Below are positions 40,707 to 49,664 of a stretch of DNA of 64,000 nucleotides, in pieces. The translations under genes were made by a program, and so were the position numbers. The stretch is from NCBI RefSeq assembly GCF_028622875.1, contig NZ_CP117709.1:5955001-6019000 (forward strand), read 5' to 3'. This DNA comes from Streptomyces sp. MMBL 11-1 (GTDB lineage: Bacteria > Actinomycetota > Actinomycetes > Streptomycetales > Streptomycetaceae). Each line of letters begins with the position of its first letter. The first letter of the stretch is position 1. A model generated the notes under the pieces. The model saw only the letters and a program-made list of their open reading frames with translations, did no database searches and was not told where the DNA came from.

Positions 40707-41372
40707 CTATCGGTCGCCGGAGGGGGCGGGTACGGCCGCTATCCGCGCCGTGTGCGCCCCCACCCCCAGGGCGAGAGCGACCCGCAGATCCTCGCCCGTA
40801 TCCACGTCCCGGCGCACCGAGTCGACGCCGGGCAGCGCGATTTCCACGGCCCCCGACGCCAGGTGCCGGGCCCCGGACGGACCGCCGAAAGCCGGACGGA
40901 ATTCCGCACCGCTCGCGGCGGCCAGAAATGTCGTTCCGATTCCCGCCGCGTCCCGCAGAAAAGCGTTGGGAAAGGCGGAAGCGAAATCGAGCACCCGCGC
41001 CAATTCGCCGGTGCGCAGTGCCGGCAGATCGGCGTTGAGCGCGGCCACCGCGGCGGCGGGCCGCAGGGTCCGCGCGGAGCGTGCGCCGTGCGCGAGCGCC
41101 GCGTTGAGCCCGGCCCCCGGAGCGTCCGGCACGACGCGCGCCCCGAGCGTCGAGAGAGCCGCCGCGGCCACGACGTCGTCCGTGACGACCACCACATCCC
41201 GCACCAGGGAACAGGCCAGCGCGGCGACCACCGTGTCCTGGGCGAACGCCAGGGCCAGCCGGGGCCGCGCATCCTCGCCGGCCGCCCGTCCCAGGCGGCT
41301 CTTGGCCCGTGCGAGCGGCTTCAGCGGAACGACCAGGGACCAGAGCCCGGCCGGATCGGTGTTCGTGGCGAT
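40707..41372 (-). CDS. cofC: 2-phospho-L-lactate/PEP guanylyltransferase (CofC/FbiD-like), start uncertain
   Basis: The reading frame fits a CofC/FbiD nucleotidyltransferase: WSLVVPLKPLARAKSRLG (phosphate-binding head), then VVVVTDDVVAAAALSTLGARVVPD, AALNADLPAL and RRDVDTGEDLRVALALG. These enzymes make the guanylated precursor of coenzyme F420. The conserved head lies upstream of the first GTG (41234 region), yet no ATG, GTG or TTG is in frame between it and the stop at 41397-41399. GGAGGGGGAG lies immediately before an ATC codon at 41372, which I give as a provisional 5' end. A non-canonical start or a nearby frameshift must be considered. Confidence 0.75.
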   Translation of the reverse strand: MATNTDPAGLWSLVVPLKPLARAKSRLGRAAGEDARPRLALAFAQDTVVAALACSLVRDVVVVTDDVVAAAALSTLGARVVPDAPGAGLNAALAHGARSARTLRPAAAVAALNADLPALRTGELARVLDFASAFPNAFLRDAAGIGTTFLAAASGAEFRPAFGGPSGARHLASGAVEIALPGVDSVRRDVDTGEDLRVALALGVGAHTARIAAVPAPSGDR

Positions 41373-41540
41373 CTCCCCCTCCGTACGTGTCAGGACTTAT
41401 TCTCGCCCGTCGGTAGGACAGCCTGGAGGACCCCTGCCGAACGTGAGGCGTACGGTGTTCTCGACAGAGCAGGGGTCTGGGGCGAGACTTGACCGTCAGT
41501 AGCCAGGCTGCAGGTCGAAGTCCTTAAGGAAGGTGTCCGA

Positions 41541-42293
41541 GTGTCCCGCCGCAGAATCGGCTTCTGGTACCGCCTGGCGGCGGTCATCGCCAAGCCGCCA
41601 TTGGTGGTTCTGTTCAAGCGCGACTGGCGGGGGATGGAACACATTCCGGCCGACGGCGGATTCATCACCGCCGTCAATCACAACTCCTACCTGGACCCGC
41701 TCTCCTACGGCCACTTCCAGTACAACACCGGGCGCGTGCCGAGGCTCCTGGCGAAGGCCGGCCTCTTCCGCACCCCGTTCGTCGGCATGATGCTGCGCGG
41801 CACCGGCCAGATCCCCGTCTACCGCGAGACCACCAACGCACTGGACGCCTTCCGGGCCGCCGTCGACGCCATCGAACGGGGCGAGTGCGTCGCCTTCTAC
41901 CCCGAAGGCACCCTCACCCGGGACCCCGACATGTGGCCGATGGCCGGCAAGACCGGGGCCGCCCGGGTCGCCCTGATGACCAAGGTGCCCGTCATCCCGG
42001 TCGCCCAGTGGGGCGCCAACCTCGCGATGCCGCCCTACGCCAAGGAGAACAAGTTCCGGCTGTTCCCCCGCAAGACGCTCCAGGTGCAGGCCGGACCGCC
42101 CGTCGACCTCAGCCGCTTCCACGGTCTGGAGCCGACCCCCGAGGTGCTGCGCGAGGCGACCGAGGCCATCATGGCGGCGATCACCCGCGAGCTGGAGGAC
42201 CTGCGCGGCGAGAAGGCGCCCGCCGAGCTCTACGATCACCGCAAAGCCCGTGCTGAACAACGGCGCAGGGCCCAGGGAAAGGGACCCACGTGA
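41541..42293 (+). CDS. plsC: 1-acyl-sn-glycerol-3-phosphate acyltransferase
   Basis: The 250-residue protein has the acyltransferase block [13 protein letters not shown] (HxxxxD form, about residues 49-60) and the block III equivalent [11 protein letters not shown] (about 118). It acylates lysophosphatidic acid at the cytoplasmic membrane in phospholipid synthesis. GTG 41541 follows AAGGAAGGTGTCCGA. Its end overlaps gpsA by 4 bases (GTGA), a functional link since GpsA makes the glycerol-3-phosphate precursor. The 168 bases upstream contain a TTGACC that may be part of its promoter. Confidence 0.92.
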   Translation: MSRRRIGFWYRLAAVIAKPPLVVLFKRDWRGMEHIPADGGFITAVNHNSYLDPLSYGHFQYNTGRVPRLLAKAGLFRTPFVGMMLRGTGQIPVYRETTNALDAFRAAVDAIERGECVAFYPEGTLTRDPDMWPMAGKTGAARVALMTKVPVIPVAQWGANLAMPPYAKENKFRLFPRKTLQVQAGPPVDLSRFHGLEPTPEVLREATEAIMAAITRELEDLRGEKAPAELYDHRKARAEQRRRAQGKGPT

Positions 42294-43300
42294 CGCACCC
42301 CGCAAAAGCAGCCGTCTTCGGAACCGGCTCATGGGGTACGGCCTTCGCCGTGATCCTCGCCGACGCCGGCTGCGAGGTCACCCTCTGGGGCCGCCGCGCC
42401 GAGGTCGCCGAGACCATCAACACCACCCGTACCAACCCGGACTACCTCCCGGGCATCGTGCTCCCCGACTCCGTCCGCGCCACCACCGACGCCGCCGAGG
42501 CCCTGCGCGGGGCGGAGTTCGCCTTCCTCGTCGTGCCCTCCCAGACGCTGCGCGCCAACCTCGCCGACTGGGCCCCGCACCTGGAGCCGGACACCGTCCT
42601 GGTCTCCCTGATGAAGGGCGTCGAGCTGGGCTCCGCCGAGCTGATGAGCGAGGTGATCGCGGACGTCACCAAGGTCTCCGCCGACCGCATCGCCGTCGTC
42701 TCGGGACCCAACCTCGCCAAGGAGATCGCCGAACGGCGCCCCGCCGCGGCCGTCGTCGCCTGCGCCGACGAGTCCGTCGCCCAGCGCCTCCAGGCCGCCT
42801 GCCACACCTCGTACTTCCGGCCGTACACCAACACCGACGTGGTCGGCTGCGAGCTGGGCGGCGCCGTGAAGAACGTCATCGGCCTCGCCGTCGGCATCGC
42901 GGACGGCATGGGCCTCGGCGACAACACCAAGGGCTCCCTCATCACCCGGGGCCTGGCCGAGACCACCCGACTGGGTCTGGCCATGGGCGCGGACCCGTTG
43001 ACGTTCTCCGGACTCGCGGGCCTGGGCGACCTGGTGGCCACCTGCTCCTCGCCGCTCTCGCGCAACCACACCTTCGGCACCAACCTCGGCCGCGGCATGA
43101 CGCTCCAGGAGACGATCGCCGTCACCAAGCAGACCGCCGAAGGCGTCAAGTCCTGCGAATCGGTCCTCGACCTGGCCCGCAGGCACGGGGTCGACATGCC
43201 CATCACCGAGACCGTCGTCTCCATCGTCCACGAGGGCAAGTCCCCGGTCGTCGCCGTCAAGGAGCTGATGTCGCGCAGCGCCAAGGCCGAGCGACGCTGA
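42290..43300 (+). CDS. gpsA: glycerol-3-phosphate dehydrogenase [NAD(P)+]
   Basis: 336 residues. The N-terminal Rossmann motif is [14 protein letters not shown], and the catalytic Lys lies in [30 protein letters not shown]. It reduces dihydroxyacetone phosphate to sn-glycerol-3-phosphate for lipid synthesis. The GTG start is inside the plsC stop, so the two are translationally coupled. ddlA follows 34 bp downstream, probably in the same transcript. Confidence 0.97.
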   Translation: MTHPAKAAVFGTGSWGTAFAVILADAGCEVTLWGRRAEVAETINTTRTNPDYLPGIVLPDSVRATTDAAEALRGAEFAFLVVPSQTLRANLADWAPHLEPDTVLVSLMKGVELGSAELMSEVIADVTKVSADRIAVVSGPNLAKEIAERRPAAAVVACADESVAQRLQAACHTSYFRPYTNTDVVGCELGGAVKNVIGLAVGIADGMGLGDNTKGSLITRGLAETTRLGLAMGADPLTFSGLAGLGDLVATCSSPLSRNHTFGTNLGRGMTLQETIAVTKQTAEGVKSCESVLDLARRHGVDMPITETVVSIVHEGKSPVVAVKELMSRSAKAERR

Positions 43301-43334
43301 CGTCACCCCTACCAGCAGGTACGCTCATCGCGAT

Positions 43335-44510
43335 ATGAGCAGCGAGAACCTCCCCCAGAGCCCTGAGCGCGCCGAGAGCCCTGTGCCGCAGCGCCGCAAG
43401 CCCCGCGTGGCTGTCGTGTTCGGCGGCCGCAGCTCCGAACACGGCATCTCGGTCGTCACGGCCGGCGCCGTCATGAGGGCCATCGACCGGACCAAGTACG
43501 ACGTCCTGCCGATCGGCATCACGACGGACGGCCGCTGGGCGCTCACCGCCGACGATCCCGAACGCATGGCCATCACCGACCGCAAGGTCCCCGACGTGGA
43601 CCGGCTCACCGAGTCCGCCGAGGGCAGCGTCGTGCTCTCCGTGGACCCCGGTAGCCGTGAGGTCCTCTACAGCGAACCCGGCGCCGTGCCCAAGGCGCTG
43701 GGCGAGGTCGACGTCGTCTTCCCCGTGCTGCACGGCCCGTACGGGGAGGACGGCACCCTCCAGGGTCTCCTGGAACTCTCCGGCGTGCCCTACGTCGGCG
43801 CGGGTGTTCTCGCCTCCGCCGTCGGCCAGGACAAGGAGTACATGAAGCGCGTCTTCCTCTCCTTCGGGCTGCCGGTCGGACCGTACGAGGTCGTCCGCCC
43901 CCGCGAGTGGGACAACGACCCCGCCGCCGCCCGCGAGCGGATCGTGGACTTCGCCGGGGAGCACGGCTGGCCGCTGTTCATCAAGCCCGCCCGCGGCGGC
44001 TCCTCGATGGGCATCACCAAGGTCGACTCCGTCGAAGGGCTCGACGAGGCGATCGAGGAGGCCCGCCGCCACGACCCGAAGTTCCTCGTCGAGTCGCTGC
44101 TGCGCGGCCGTGAGATCGAGTGCGGGGTGCTGGAGTTCGAGGACGGCCCGCGCGCCAGCGTGCCCGCCGAGATCCCGCCGGTCACCGCGCACGACTTCTA
44201 CGACTTCGAGGCCAAGTACATCGACTCGGCCGCCGGTCTCGTGCCCGCACCGCTCACCGAGGAGCAGACCGCCGAGGTGCGGCGGCTCGCCGTCGCCGCC
44301 TTCGACGCCGTCTCCTGCGAGGGCCTGGTGCGCGCCGACTTCTTCCTCACCGAGGACGGCTCCTTCGTCATCAACGAGATCAACACCCTGCCGGGCTTCA
44401 CCCCGATCTCCATGTACCCGCGCATGTGGCAGGAGAGCGGCGTCAGCTACCCGGAGCTGGTCGACCGGCTGATCCAGGCCGCGTTGACCCGCTCCACCGG
44501 ACTGCGCTGA
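43335..44510 (+). CDS. ddlA: D-alanine--D-alanine ligase
   Basis: 391 residues, an ATP-grasp enzyme joining two D-Ala for peptidoglycan. Visible are RVAVVFGGRSSEHGISVVTAG near the N-terminus, the HGPYGEDGTLQGLLELSGVPYVG block (about 135), FIKPARGGSSMGI (about 218), and the metal/substrate site LVRADFFLTEDGSFVINEINTLPGFTPISMYP (about 333-364). The N-terminal ~20 residues are variable. A strong hairpin follows the stop. Confidence 0.97.
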   Translation: MSSENLPQSPERAESPVPQRRKPRVAVVFGGRSSEHGISVVTAGAVMRAIDRTKYDVLPIGITTDGRWALTADDPERMAITDRKVPDVDRLTESAEGSVVLSVDPGSREVLYSEPGAVPKALGEVDVVFPVLHGPYGEDGTLQGLLELSGVPYVGAGVLASAVGQDKEYMKRVFLSFGLPVGPYEVVRPREWDNDPAAARERIVDFAGEHGWPLFIKPARGGSSMGITKVDSVEGLDEAIEEARRHDPKFLVESLLRGREIECGVLEFEDGPRASVPAEIPPVTAHDFYDFEAKYIDSAAGLVPAPLTEEQTAEVRRLAVAAFDAVSCEGLVRADFFLTEDGSFVINEINTLPGFTPISMYPRMWQESGVSYPELVDRLIQAALTRSTGLR

Positions 44511-44511
44511 C

Positions 44512-44551
44512 CCAGGGTGTGGCCGGCCGCTCGGGGCCGGACACGCCCTGG
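44512..44551. terminator. hairpin between convergent ddlA and DUF3515 genes
   Basis: CCAGGG-TGTGGCCGG pairs with CCGGACACGCCCTGG over most of its length, with one G-T pair and one bulge. It lies directly after the ddlA stop. Confidence 0.65.
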
Positions 44552-44565
44552 CCGGCGGCCGGCCT

Positions 44566-45060
44566 TCAGAACTTGCTCGGGACCGTCTTCGAGACCGGGC
44601 CGGCGAACGAGGCCAGCGGCGTGATGTCGTGGGCGTACGTCGAATCCAGCGTGACCTCGACGTACGCCTCGCGGTACGTGCTGGTGAACCGCGGTCCGGA
44701 GCCCTCGGGCTCCTCCAGCATCCACTGCACCCCGTCCGCCTCGACGCCCTGCGACTGGGGGTCGTCCATCTTGGCGGGCCGGGGGACCCCGCAGCGCAGT
44801 ACGATCGCCCCGTCCCCCCAGCCGGCGGTCAGCTCCGAAGCCGGGGAGGGGTCGCTGCGTTCCAGTTCGAGTACGGTCTTCGGCAGTTCCTCGTGCAGGG
44901 CCTCGCAGTACGCGGCGGCCTTCGAGGACGGTGTGGGAACCGTGACCGAGGGCTGCGCGTCGCTGAGGGAACAGCCCGCCGCGGCCAGGACGAGCACGAG
45001 CACGGCAGCGGACGGACCGAGGAACATCGAGCGGGCGGAACGGCGGGCGGATGACGTCAC
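44566..45060 (-). CDS. DUF3515-family lipoprotein
   Basis: 164 residues, with a lipoprotein signal (MFLGPSAAVLVLVLAAAGCS, lipobox AAGC with Cys near 30) and conserved Cys in AYCEALHEELPKTV and VLRCGVPRP, which may pair. The W-G-x-G-A-I segment is typical. It is anchored on the outer face of the membrane; its function is unknown, and the gene is conserved in this place in actinobacteria. It is convergent with ddlA. Confidence 0.85.
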   Translation of the reverse strand: MTSSARRSARSMFLGPSAAVLVLVLAAAGCSLSDAQPSVTVPTPSSKAAAYCEALHEELPKTVLELERSDPSPASELTAGWGDGAIVLRCGVPRPAKMDDPQSQGVEADGVQWMLEEPEGSGPRFTSTYREAYVEVTLDSTYAHDITPLASFAGPVSKTVPSKF

Positions 45061-45080
45061 CGGCCCAGCCTAGACGGGGG

Positions 45081-45314
45081 TCAGAGGTGGACGACCGGGC
45101 AGGTCAGGGTTCGTGTGATGCCGTCCACCTGCTGGACTCTGGCGACCACCATGCGGCCGAGTTCATCGACCGTGTCGGCTTGGGCCCGCACGATCACGTC
45201 GTAGGGACCGGTGACGTCCTCTGCCTGGATGACTCCCGGGATCTGGGAAATGGTCTCGGCGACGATCGACGCCTTGCCCACTTCGGTCTGGATGAGGATG
45301 TACGCCTGTACCAC
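45081..45314 (-). CDS. Lrp/AsnC ligand-binding (RAM) domain protein without DNA-binding domain
   Basis: 77 residues forming only the RAM fold: VQAYILIQTEVGKASIVAETISQIPGV, AEDVTGPYDVIVRAQADTVDELGRMVVARVQQVDGITRT. The helix-turn-helix found in full Lrp proteins is absent, so it may sense amino acids or modify a partner regulator. GTG 45314 is chosen because GGAGG lies five bases upstream and the fold starts directly. No ligand residues beyond the generic G-x-x-D pattern can be read. Confidence 0.9.
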   Translation of the reverse strand: MVQAYILIQTEVGKASIVAETISQIPGVIQAEDVTGPYDVIVRAQADTVDELGRMVVARVQQVDGITRTLTCPVVHL

Positions 45315-45533
45315 GGAACCTCCAGGGCGGCCACGAGGATCATGTGGGGGAAAGGGACGCCACGTTATCGCGTTGCCGCGGGCCGCGGGGAGACCTACGG
45401 GCCGGATGACGTCCACAGCGTGGCGTACGGAGCGCAGAAGTTGACGTATCTCTTGACGGTACCGACAGCACAGACGGCTCGCGACCGGGGGCCCGGACGG
45501 GTGTCCGGGGCGATAAAGGAGAGGTGAGACTCG

Positions 45534-46514
45534 GTGAAGGGAACCGTGGGCGAGTTGGGGGAGTTCGGGCTCATCAGAGAGCTCACGTCCCGGCTCACCA
45601 CCACTCCGGCGGTACGGCTGGGGCCCGGCGACGACGCCGCCGTCGTGGCCGCCCCCGACCGCAGGGTCGTGGCCAGTACGGACATCCTGCTGGAAGGCCG
45701 GCACTTCCGGCGTGACTGGTCGACGGCGTACGACGTCGGCCGCAAGGCCGCGGCCCAGAACCTCGCCGACATCGCGGCCATGGGCGCCGTGCCCACCGCG
45801 CTGCTCCTCGGCCTCGTCGTCCCCGCCGACCTCCCCGTCACCTGGGCCGCCGAACTGATGGACGGGCTGCGCGACGAGTGCCAGGTGGCGGGCGCCGCCG
45901 TGGTCGGCGGCGATGTGGTCGGCGGCGACACGATCACCGTCGCGATCACCGCCCTCGGAGACCTGCGCAACCACGAACCGGTCACCCGGGCCGGGGCCCG
46001 CCCCGGCGACGTCGTCGCCGTCACCGGCTGGCTCGGCTGGTCCGCCGCTGGTTACGCCGTGCTCTCCCGCGGCTTCCGCTCGCCCCGCGCCTTCGTCGAG
46101 GCCCACCGCCGCCCCGAACCGCCGTACCACGCGGGCCCCGCGGCCGCCGGACTCGGCGCCACCGCGATGACCGACGTCAGTGACGGCCTCGTCGCGGACC
46201 TCGGACACATCGCGGAGTCCAGCAAGGTCCGCATCGACCTGCGCTCCGGCCTCATCGACATCCCCTCGCAGATGTCCGACATCGGGCAGGCCGTCGGTGT
46301 CGACCCGCTCCAGTGGGTGCTGACCGGGGGAGAGGACCACGCGATCGTGGCGACCTTCCCGCCGGACGTGAAGCTGCCCGCCCGCTGGAAGGTGATCGGC
46401 GAGGTCCTCAACCCCTCCGCCCTGCCCCAGGTCACCGTCGACGGCGCGCCCTGGACCAGCAAGGGCGGCTGGGACCACTTCGGCTCCATCGAGGACACCC
46501 AGCCGCACGCGTGA
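45534..46514 (+). CDS. thiL: thiamine-monophosphate kinase
   Basis: 326 residues. N-terminal GPGDDAAVVAAPDRRVVASTDILLEGRHF binds Mg2+-ATP, and the AQNLADIAAMGAVPTALLLGLVVP and VVGGDVVGGDTITVAIT segments are family hallmarks; DVSDGLVADLGHIAE is in the second domain. It phosphorylates thiamine monophosphate to the diphosphate cofactor. GTG 45534 follows AAAGGAGAGGTGAGACTCG. thiD is 36 bp downstream, so a small thiamine operon is likely. The gap 45315-45533 should contain its promoter. Confidence 0.95.
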   Translation: MKGTVGELGEFGLIRELTSRLTTTPAVRLGPGDDAAVVAAPDRRVVASTDILLEGRHFRRDWSTAYDVGRKAAAQNLADIAAMGAVPTALLLGLVVPADLPVTWAAELMDGLRDECQVAGAAVVGGDVVGGDTITVAITALGDLRNHEPVTRAGARPGDVVAVTGWLGWSAAGYAVLSRGFRSPRAFVEAHRRPEPPYHAGPAAAGLGATAMTDVSDGLVADLGHIAESSKVRIDLRSGLIDIPSQMSDIGQAVGVDPLQWVLTGGEDHAIVATFPPDVKLPARWKVIGEVLNPSALPQVTVDGAPWTSKGGWDHFGSIEDTQPHA

Positions 46515-46550
46515 GCGGGGGACGCCCGCGCGAGCATTAGATTGCTGCGT

Positions 46551-47381
46551 ATGCCCCTAGTGCCCATACGTACCGCTGTCCCGCCCCGCGTGCTCACCGT
46601 CGCCGGATCCGACTCCGGCGGCGGTGCGGGGATCCAGGCCGATCTGAAGACGATGCTCGCACTCGGCGTGCACGGCATGAGCGTGCTCACCGCCGTCACC
46701 GCGCAGAACTCCCTCGGCGTCCAGGGCGCGTGGGAGCTTCCGGTGGACGCCGTACGCGCCCAGTACCGCAGCGTCGTGGACGACATCGGCGTCCAGGCCG
46801 TGAAGACCGGGATGCTCGCCTCCGCCGCCCTCGTGGAGACCGTCGCCGAACTCCTCGCCCCGACCGACGCCCCCGTCGTCGTCGACCCGGTCGGCGTCTC
46901 CAAGCACGGCGACGCGCTGCTCGCCGCCGAAGCCCTCGACTCCGTACGGACGAAGCTGCTGCCCGTGGCCACCGTCGCCACCCCGAACCTCGACGAAGTG
47001 GCCCAGCTCACCGGGGTCACGGTCACCGACGAGAGCGGGATGCGCCGGGCCGCCGAGGAGATCCTCGCCTTCGGACCGCGCTGGGTCGTGATCAAGGGCG
47101 GTCACCTGCCCGGCGAGGCGGTGGACCTGCTCACCGACGGGAGCGCGGAACACTGGCTGCGCGCCCCCCGGCACGACAACCGCCACACCCACGGCACCGG
47201 CTGCACCCTCGCCTCGGCCATCGCCTCCGGGCTCGCGCTCGGGAAGGACGTGCCCACGGCGGTACGGGACGCGAAGACGTACGTCACCGGCGCGATCAGG
47301 GCCGGCTTCCCGCTCGGCGGCGGCATCGGCCCCGTCGACCACGGCTGGCTGACCCGCCCGGCCGCCGGTCCAGGGGCCTGA
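46551..47381 (+). CDS. thiD: bifunctional hydroxymethylpyrimidine/phosphomethylpyrimidine kinase
   Basis: 276 residues of the ribokinase-like fold. Family motifs: [23 protein letters not shown] (residues ~14-36), [23 protein letters not shown], and [23 protein letters not shown] (about 214), which binds phosphate and carries the catalytic Asp/Cys-like position. It makes HMP-PP for thiamine synthesis. ATG 46551 is used; a leucine codon nine bases upstream is less likely. A perfect terminator follows. Confidence 0.95.
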   Translation: MPLVPIRTAVPPRVLTVAGSDSGGGAGIQADLKTMLALGVHGMSVLTAVTAQNSLGVQGAWELPVDAVRAQYRSVVDDIGVQAVKTGMLASAALVETVAELLAPTDAPVVVDPVGVSKHGDALLAAEALDSVRTKLLPVATVATPNLDEVAQLTGVTVTDESGMRRAAEEILAFGPRWVVIKGGHLPGEAVDLLTDGSAEHWLRAPRHDNRHTHGTGCTLASAIASGLALGKDVPTAVRDAKTYVTGAIRAGFPLGGGIGPVDHGWLTRPAAGPGA

Positions 47382-47401
47382 GCAGCGCCTGAGCACAGCA
47401 A

Positions 47402-47433
47402 AAAGCCGGTCCACCGAGGTGGACCGGCTTTTC
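47402..47433. terminator. bidirectional intrinsic terminator between thiD and rpmB
   Basis: AAAAGCCGGTCCACC / GGTGGACCGGCTTTT is a perfect 15-bp stem with a GA loop, with T-rich ends in both reading directions. Confidence 0.92.
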
Positions 47434-47467
47434 TGGGCAACCGGAAGGCTGCGCTACGACGGGGACG

Positions 47468-47653
47468 TCAGCGCGCGACCTTGCCGGCCTTGATGCACGA
47501 GGTGCAGACGTTGAGCCGCTTCGGCGTCCGACCGACCACTGCACGCACGCGCTGGATGTTGGGATTCCAGCGACGGGACGTACGGCGGTGCGAGTGCGAA
47601 ATGCTGTTGCCGAAGCTCGGCCCCTTGCCGCAAACGTCGCAGTTGGCAGCCAC
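47468..47653 (-). CDS. rpmB: 50S ribosomal protein L28
   Basis: 61 residues: [34 protein letters not shown], ending in [14 protein letters not shown]. The CxxC pairs at Cys5/Cys8 and near residue 51 form the zinc-binding version of L28; streptomycetes also have Zn-free paralogues. It binds 23S rRNA. It is the only gene on this strand here and faces thiD across the shared terminator. Confidence 0.96.
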   Translation of the reverse strand: MAANCDVCGKGPSFGNSISHSHRRTSRRWNPNIQRVRAVVGRTPKRLNVCTSCIKAGKVAR

Positions 47654-47909
47654 GGGTCACTCCAAAGACTTCAGATGCACTTACAGTGAATTCCGGCGCG
47701 CCGGAATCATTTGACTGAAGTGGCGGCACCGGAGGAATGGCCCGACTCTCATCGGGCAACCGGAGCAGCATACAACGCCTGCTTCGGAGATACGAAACTA
47801 CCACGGGTCGGCCCCCCGCCCCGCCCGCCCCCTGTCCGGACCGGAACCCCGCCAGGCGGGCTAACCTGCGGTGCAGTCCGTTGCCACGGCCGATCGAGGA
47901 GGACCATCG

Positions 47910-49607
47910 GTGCCGCAGCCCCCCGACGAACTGGACGCCGTCGCGGTGCGCACGTGGTGCTCACTGGCCCTGGAGGCCCTGGGCCGGGAGCGCGCGGAGA
48001 TCGACGCGATCAACGTGTATCCCGTCGCCGACGGGGACACCGGCACCAACCTCTATCTGACCGTCGAGTCCGCCGCCGCGGCCGTCGAAGCGGTGTTCGC
48101 CGCGCATGAGACGGGAGCCACCGCGCCCGCCACCGCCGACGCCGTACGCGCCATGGCGCACGGCGCCCTGATCGGCGCTCGCGGGAACTCCGGCACGATC
48201 CTGGCCCAGCTGCTGCGCGGCATGGCCGGAGTGCTGGCCGACGGCGGCGACGCGGCTCACCTGCGGCTCGCCCTGGCCCGGGCCGCCGACGTCGCCCGGC
48301 AGGCCGTCGCCCACCCCGTCGAGGGCACCGTGCTCACCGTCGCCGCCGCTGCCGCCGAGGCCGCTGCGGGCGAGGAACGGGACCTGTCCACCGTCGTGCG
48401 GGCCGCGTACGACGGAGCGCTCGAGGCCCTCGCGAGGACGCCCGAGCAGCTCGCCGTCCTCGGCCGGGCGGGCGTGGTCGACGCCGGGGGCCGGGGACTG
48501 GTCACGGTCCTGGGCGCGCTGGTGGAGGCGGTGACCGGGCAGGCTCCGGTACGGGGGCCCCGCACCGGGCCGGGCAGGGCGCCCGTGCCCGTGGACGGCG
48601 GCTCCGTGGTGGGCCTGCCGGTGGGCGGCACCCCGGTGGGGAGCGTTCCGGTGGGGGAGGGGCCGCTCGACTGTCCCGAGGACGGGGGCGCCGGGCCCGC
48701 GTTCGAGGTGATCTACCTCCTGGAGGCCCGTGACGAGCAGGTGGCACGGCTGCGCGCCCGGCTCGACGCGCTGGGCGACTCCCTGGTCGTGGTGGGCGGC
48801 GACGGCCTCTGGCACGTCCATGTGCACGTCGACGACGCCGGGGCCGCCGTGGAGGCGGGCGTCGAGGCCGGGCGGCCGCACCGCATCCGGATCACCCACT
48901 TCGCCACCGAGAGCGGCCATGACCTCCGCGTCCAGGCCGAACCCGCGCAGCGCGCCGTCGTCGTCCTGGTACCCGGCGACGGACTGGCCGGCCTCTGCAC
49001 CGAGGCCGGCGCCACCACCGTGCTCGCCCGCCCCGGCGAACCCCCCGCCAGCGGCGAACTGGTCGACGCCATCCGCCGCGCCCACGCCCGCGAGGTGGTG
49101 CTGCTGCCCAACGACGCCGCCCTGCGCCACACCGCGGCCGCCGCCGCCGAGCAGGCCAGGAGCGAGGGGGTCCGGGTCGCCGTCGTCCCCACCCGAGCCG
49201 CCGTCCAGGGCATCGCGGCCCTCGCCGTCCACGAGCCCGACCGGGGCTTCGACGAGGACGTGGTCGCCATGACCGCCGCCGCCGGCGCCACCCGCTACGC
49301 CGAACTGGCCGTGGCGGAGCGCCAGTCGTGGACCATGGCCGGGATCTGCCAGGCCGGGGACATCCTCGGCCTCATCGACGGCGACGTGGCCGTGATCGGC
49401 GACGACGTCCCGGCCACCGCCCGCACCGTGCTCGACCGGATGCTCGCCGCCGGCGGCGAGCTGGTCACCCTCGTCCTCGGCGAGGACGTCCCCGACGCGC
49501 TGGCCGAAACGCTGGAGGAGCACGTGCGCGAGGGCCACCTCGCCGTGGACACCGTGGTCTACCGGGGCGGGCGCCAGCGCGCACCCCTGCTGATCGGCGT
49601 CGAGTAG
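47910..49607 (+). CDS. DAK2-domain (DhaL/FakA-like) kinase protein
   Basis: 565 residues. The N-terminal DhaL domain shows INVYPVADGDTGTNLYLT (metal/ADP binding Asp residues), the NSGTILAQLLRG block and GRGLVTVLGALVEAV. A middle FakA-type region (VHVHVDDAGAAVEAG, then IRITHF) precedes a C-terminal DegV-related half (GDDVPATARTVLDRML, VLGEDVPD). FakA-type enzymes phosphorylate fatty acids bound to FakB; the FakB partner is not visible here. GTG 47910 follows GAGGAGGACCATCG. Confidence 0.87.
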   Translation: MPQPPDELDAVAVRTWCSLALEALGRERAEIDAINVYPVADGDTGTNLYLTVESAAAAVEAVFAAHETGATAPATADAVRAMAHGALIGARGNSGTILAQLLRGMAGVLADGGDAAHLRLALARAADVARQAVAHPVEGTVLTVAAAAAEAAAGEERDLSTVVRAAYDGALEALARTPEQLAVLGRAGVVDAGGRGLVTVLGALVEAVTGQAPVRGPRTGPGRAPVPVDGGSVVGLPVGGTPVGSVPVGEGPLDCPEDGGAGPAFEVIYLLEARDEQVARLRARLDALGDSLVVVGGDGLWHVHVHVDDAGAAVEAGVEAGRPHRIRITHFATESGHDLRVQAEPAQRAVVVLVPGDGLAGLCTEAGATTVLARPGEPPASGELVDAIRRAHAREVVLLPNDAALRHTAAAAAEQARSEGVRVAVVPTRAAVQGIAALAVHEPDRGFDEDVVAMTAAAGATRYAELAVAERQSWTMAGICQAGDILGLIDGDVAVIGDDVPATARTVLDRMLAAGGELVTLVLGEDVPDALAETLEEHVREGHLAVDTVVYRGGRQRAPLLIGVE

Positions 49608-49664
49608 CCGGAAATCCGCGGCACGGTCGCGCCCGGCGGACAGCTGTCAGTGCCGTGGTGTGCA

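Noticed and set aside
47711..48109. Open frame overlapping the start of the DAK-type kinase gene
   Set aside because: Out of frame with the kinase, and its sequence is Arg/Pro-rich shadow.
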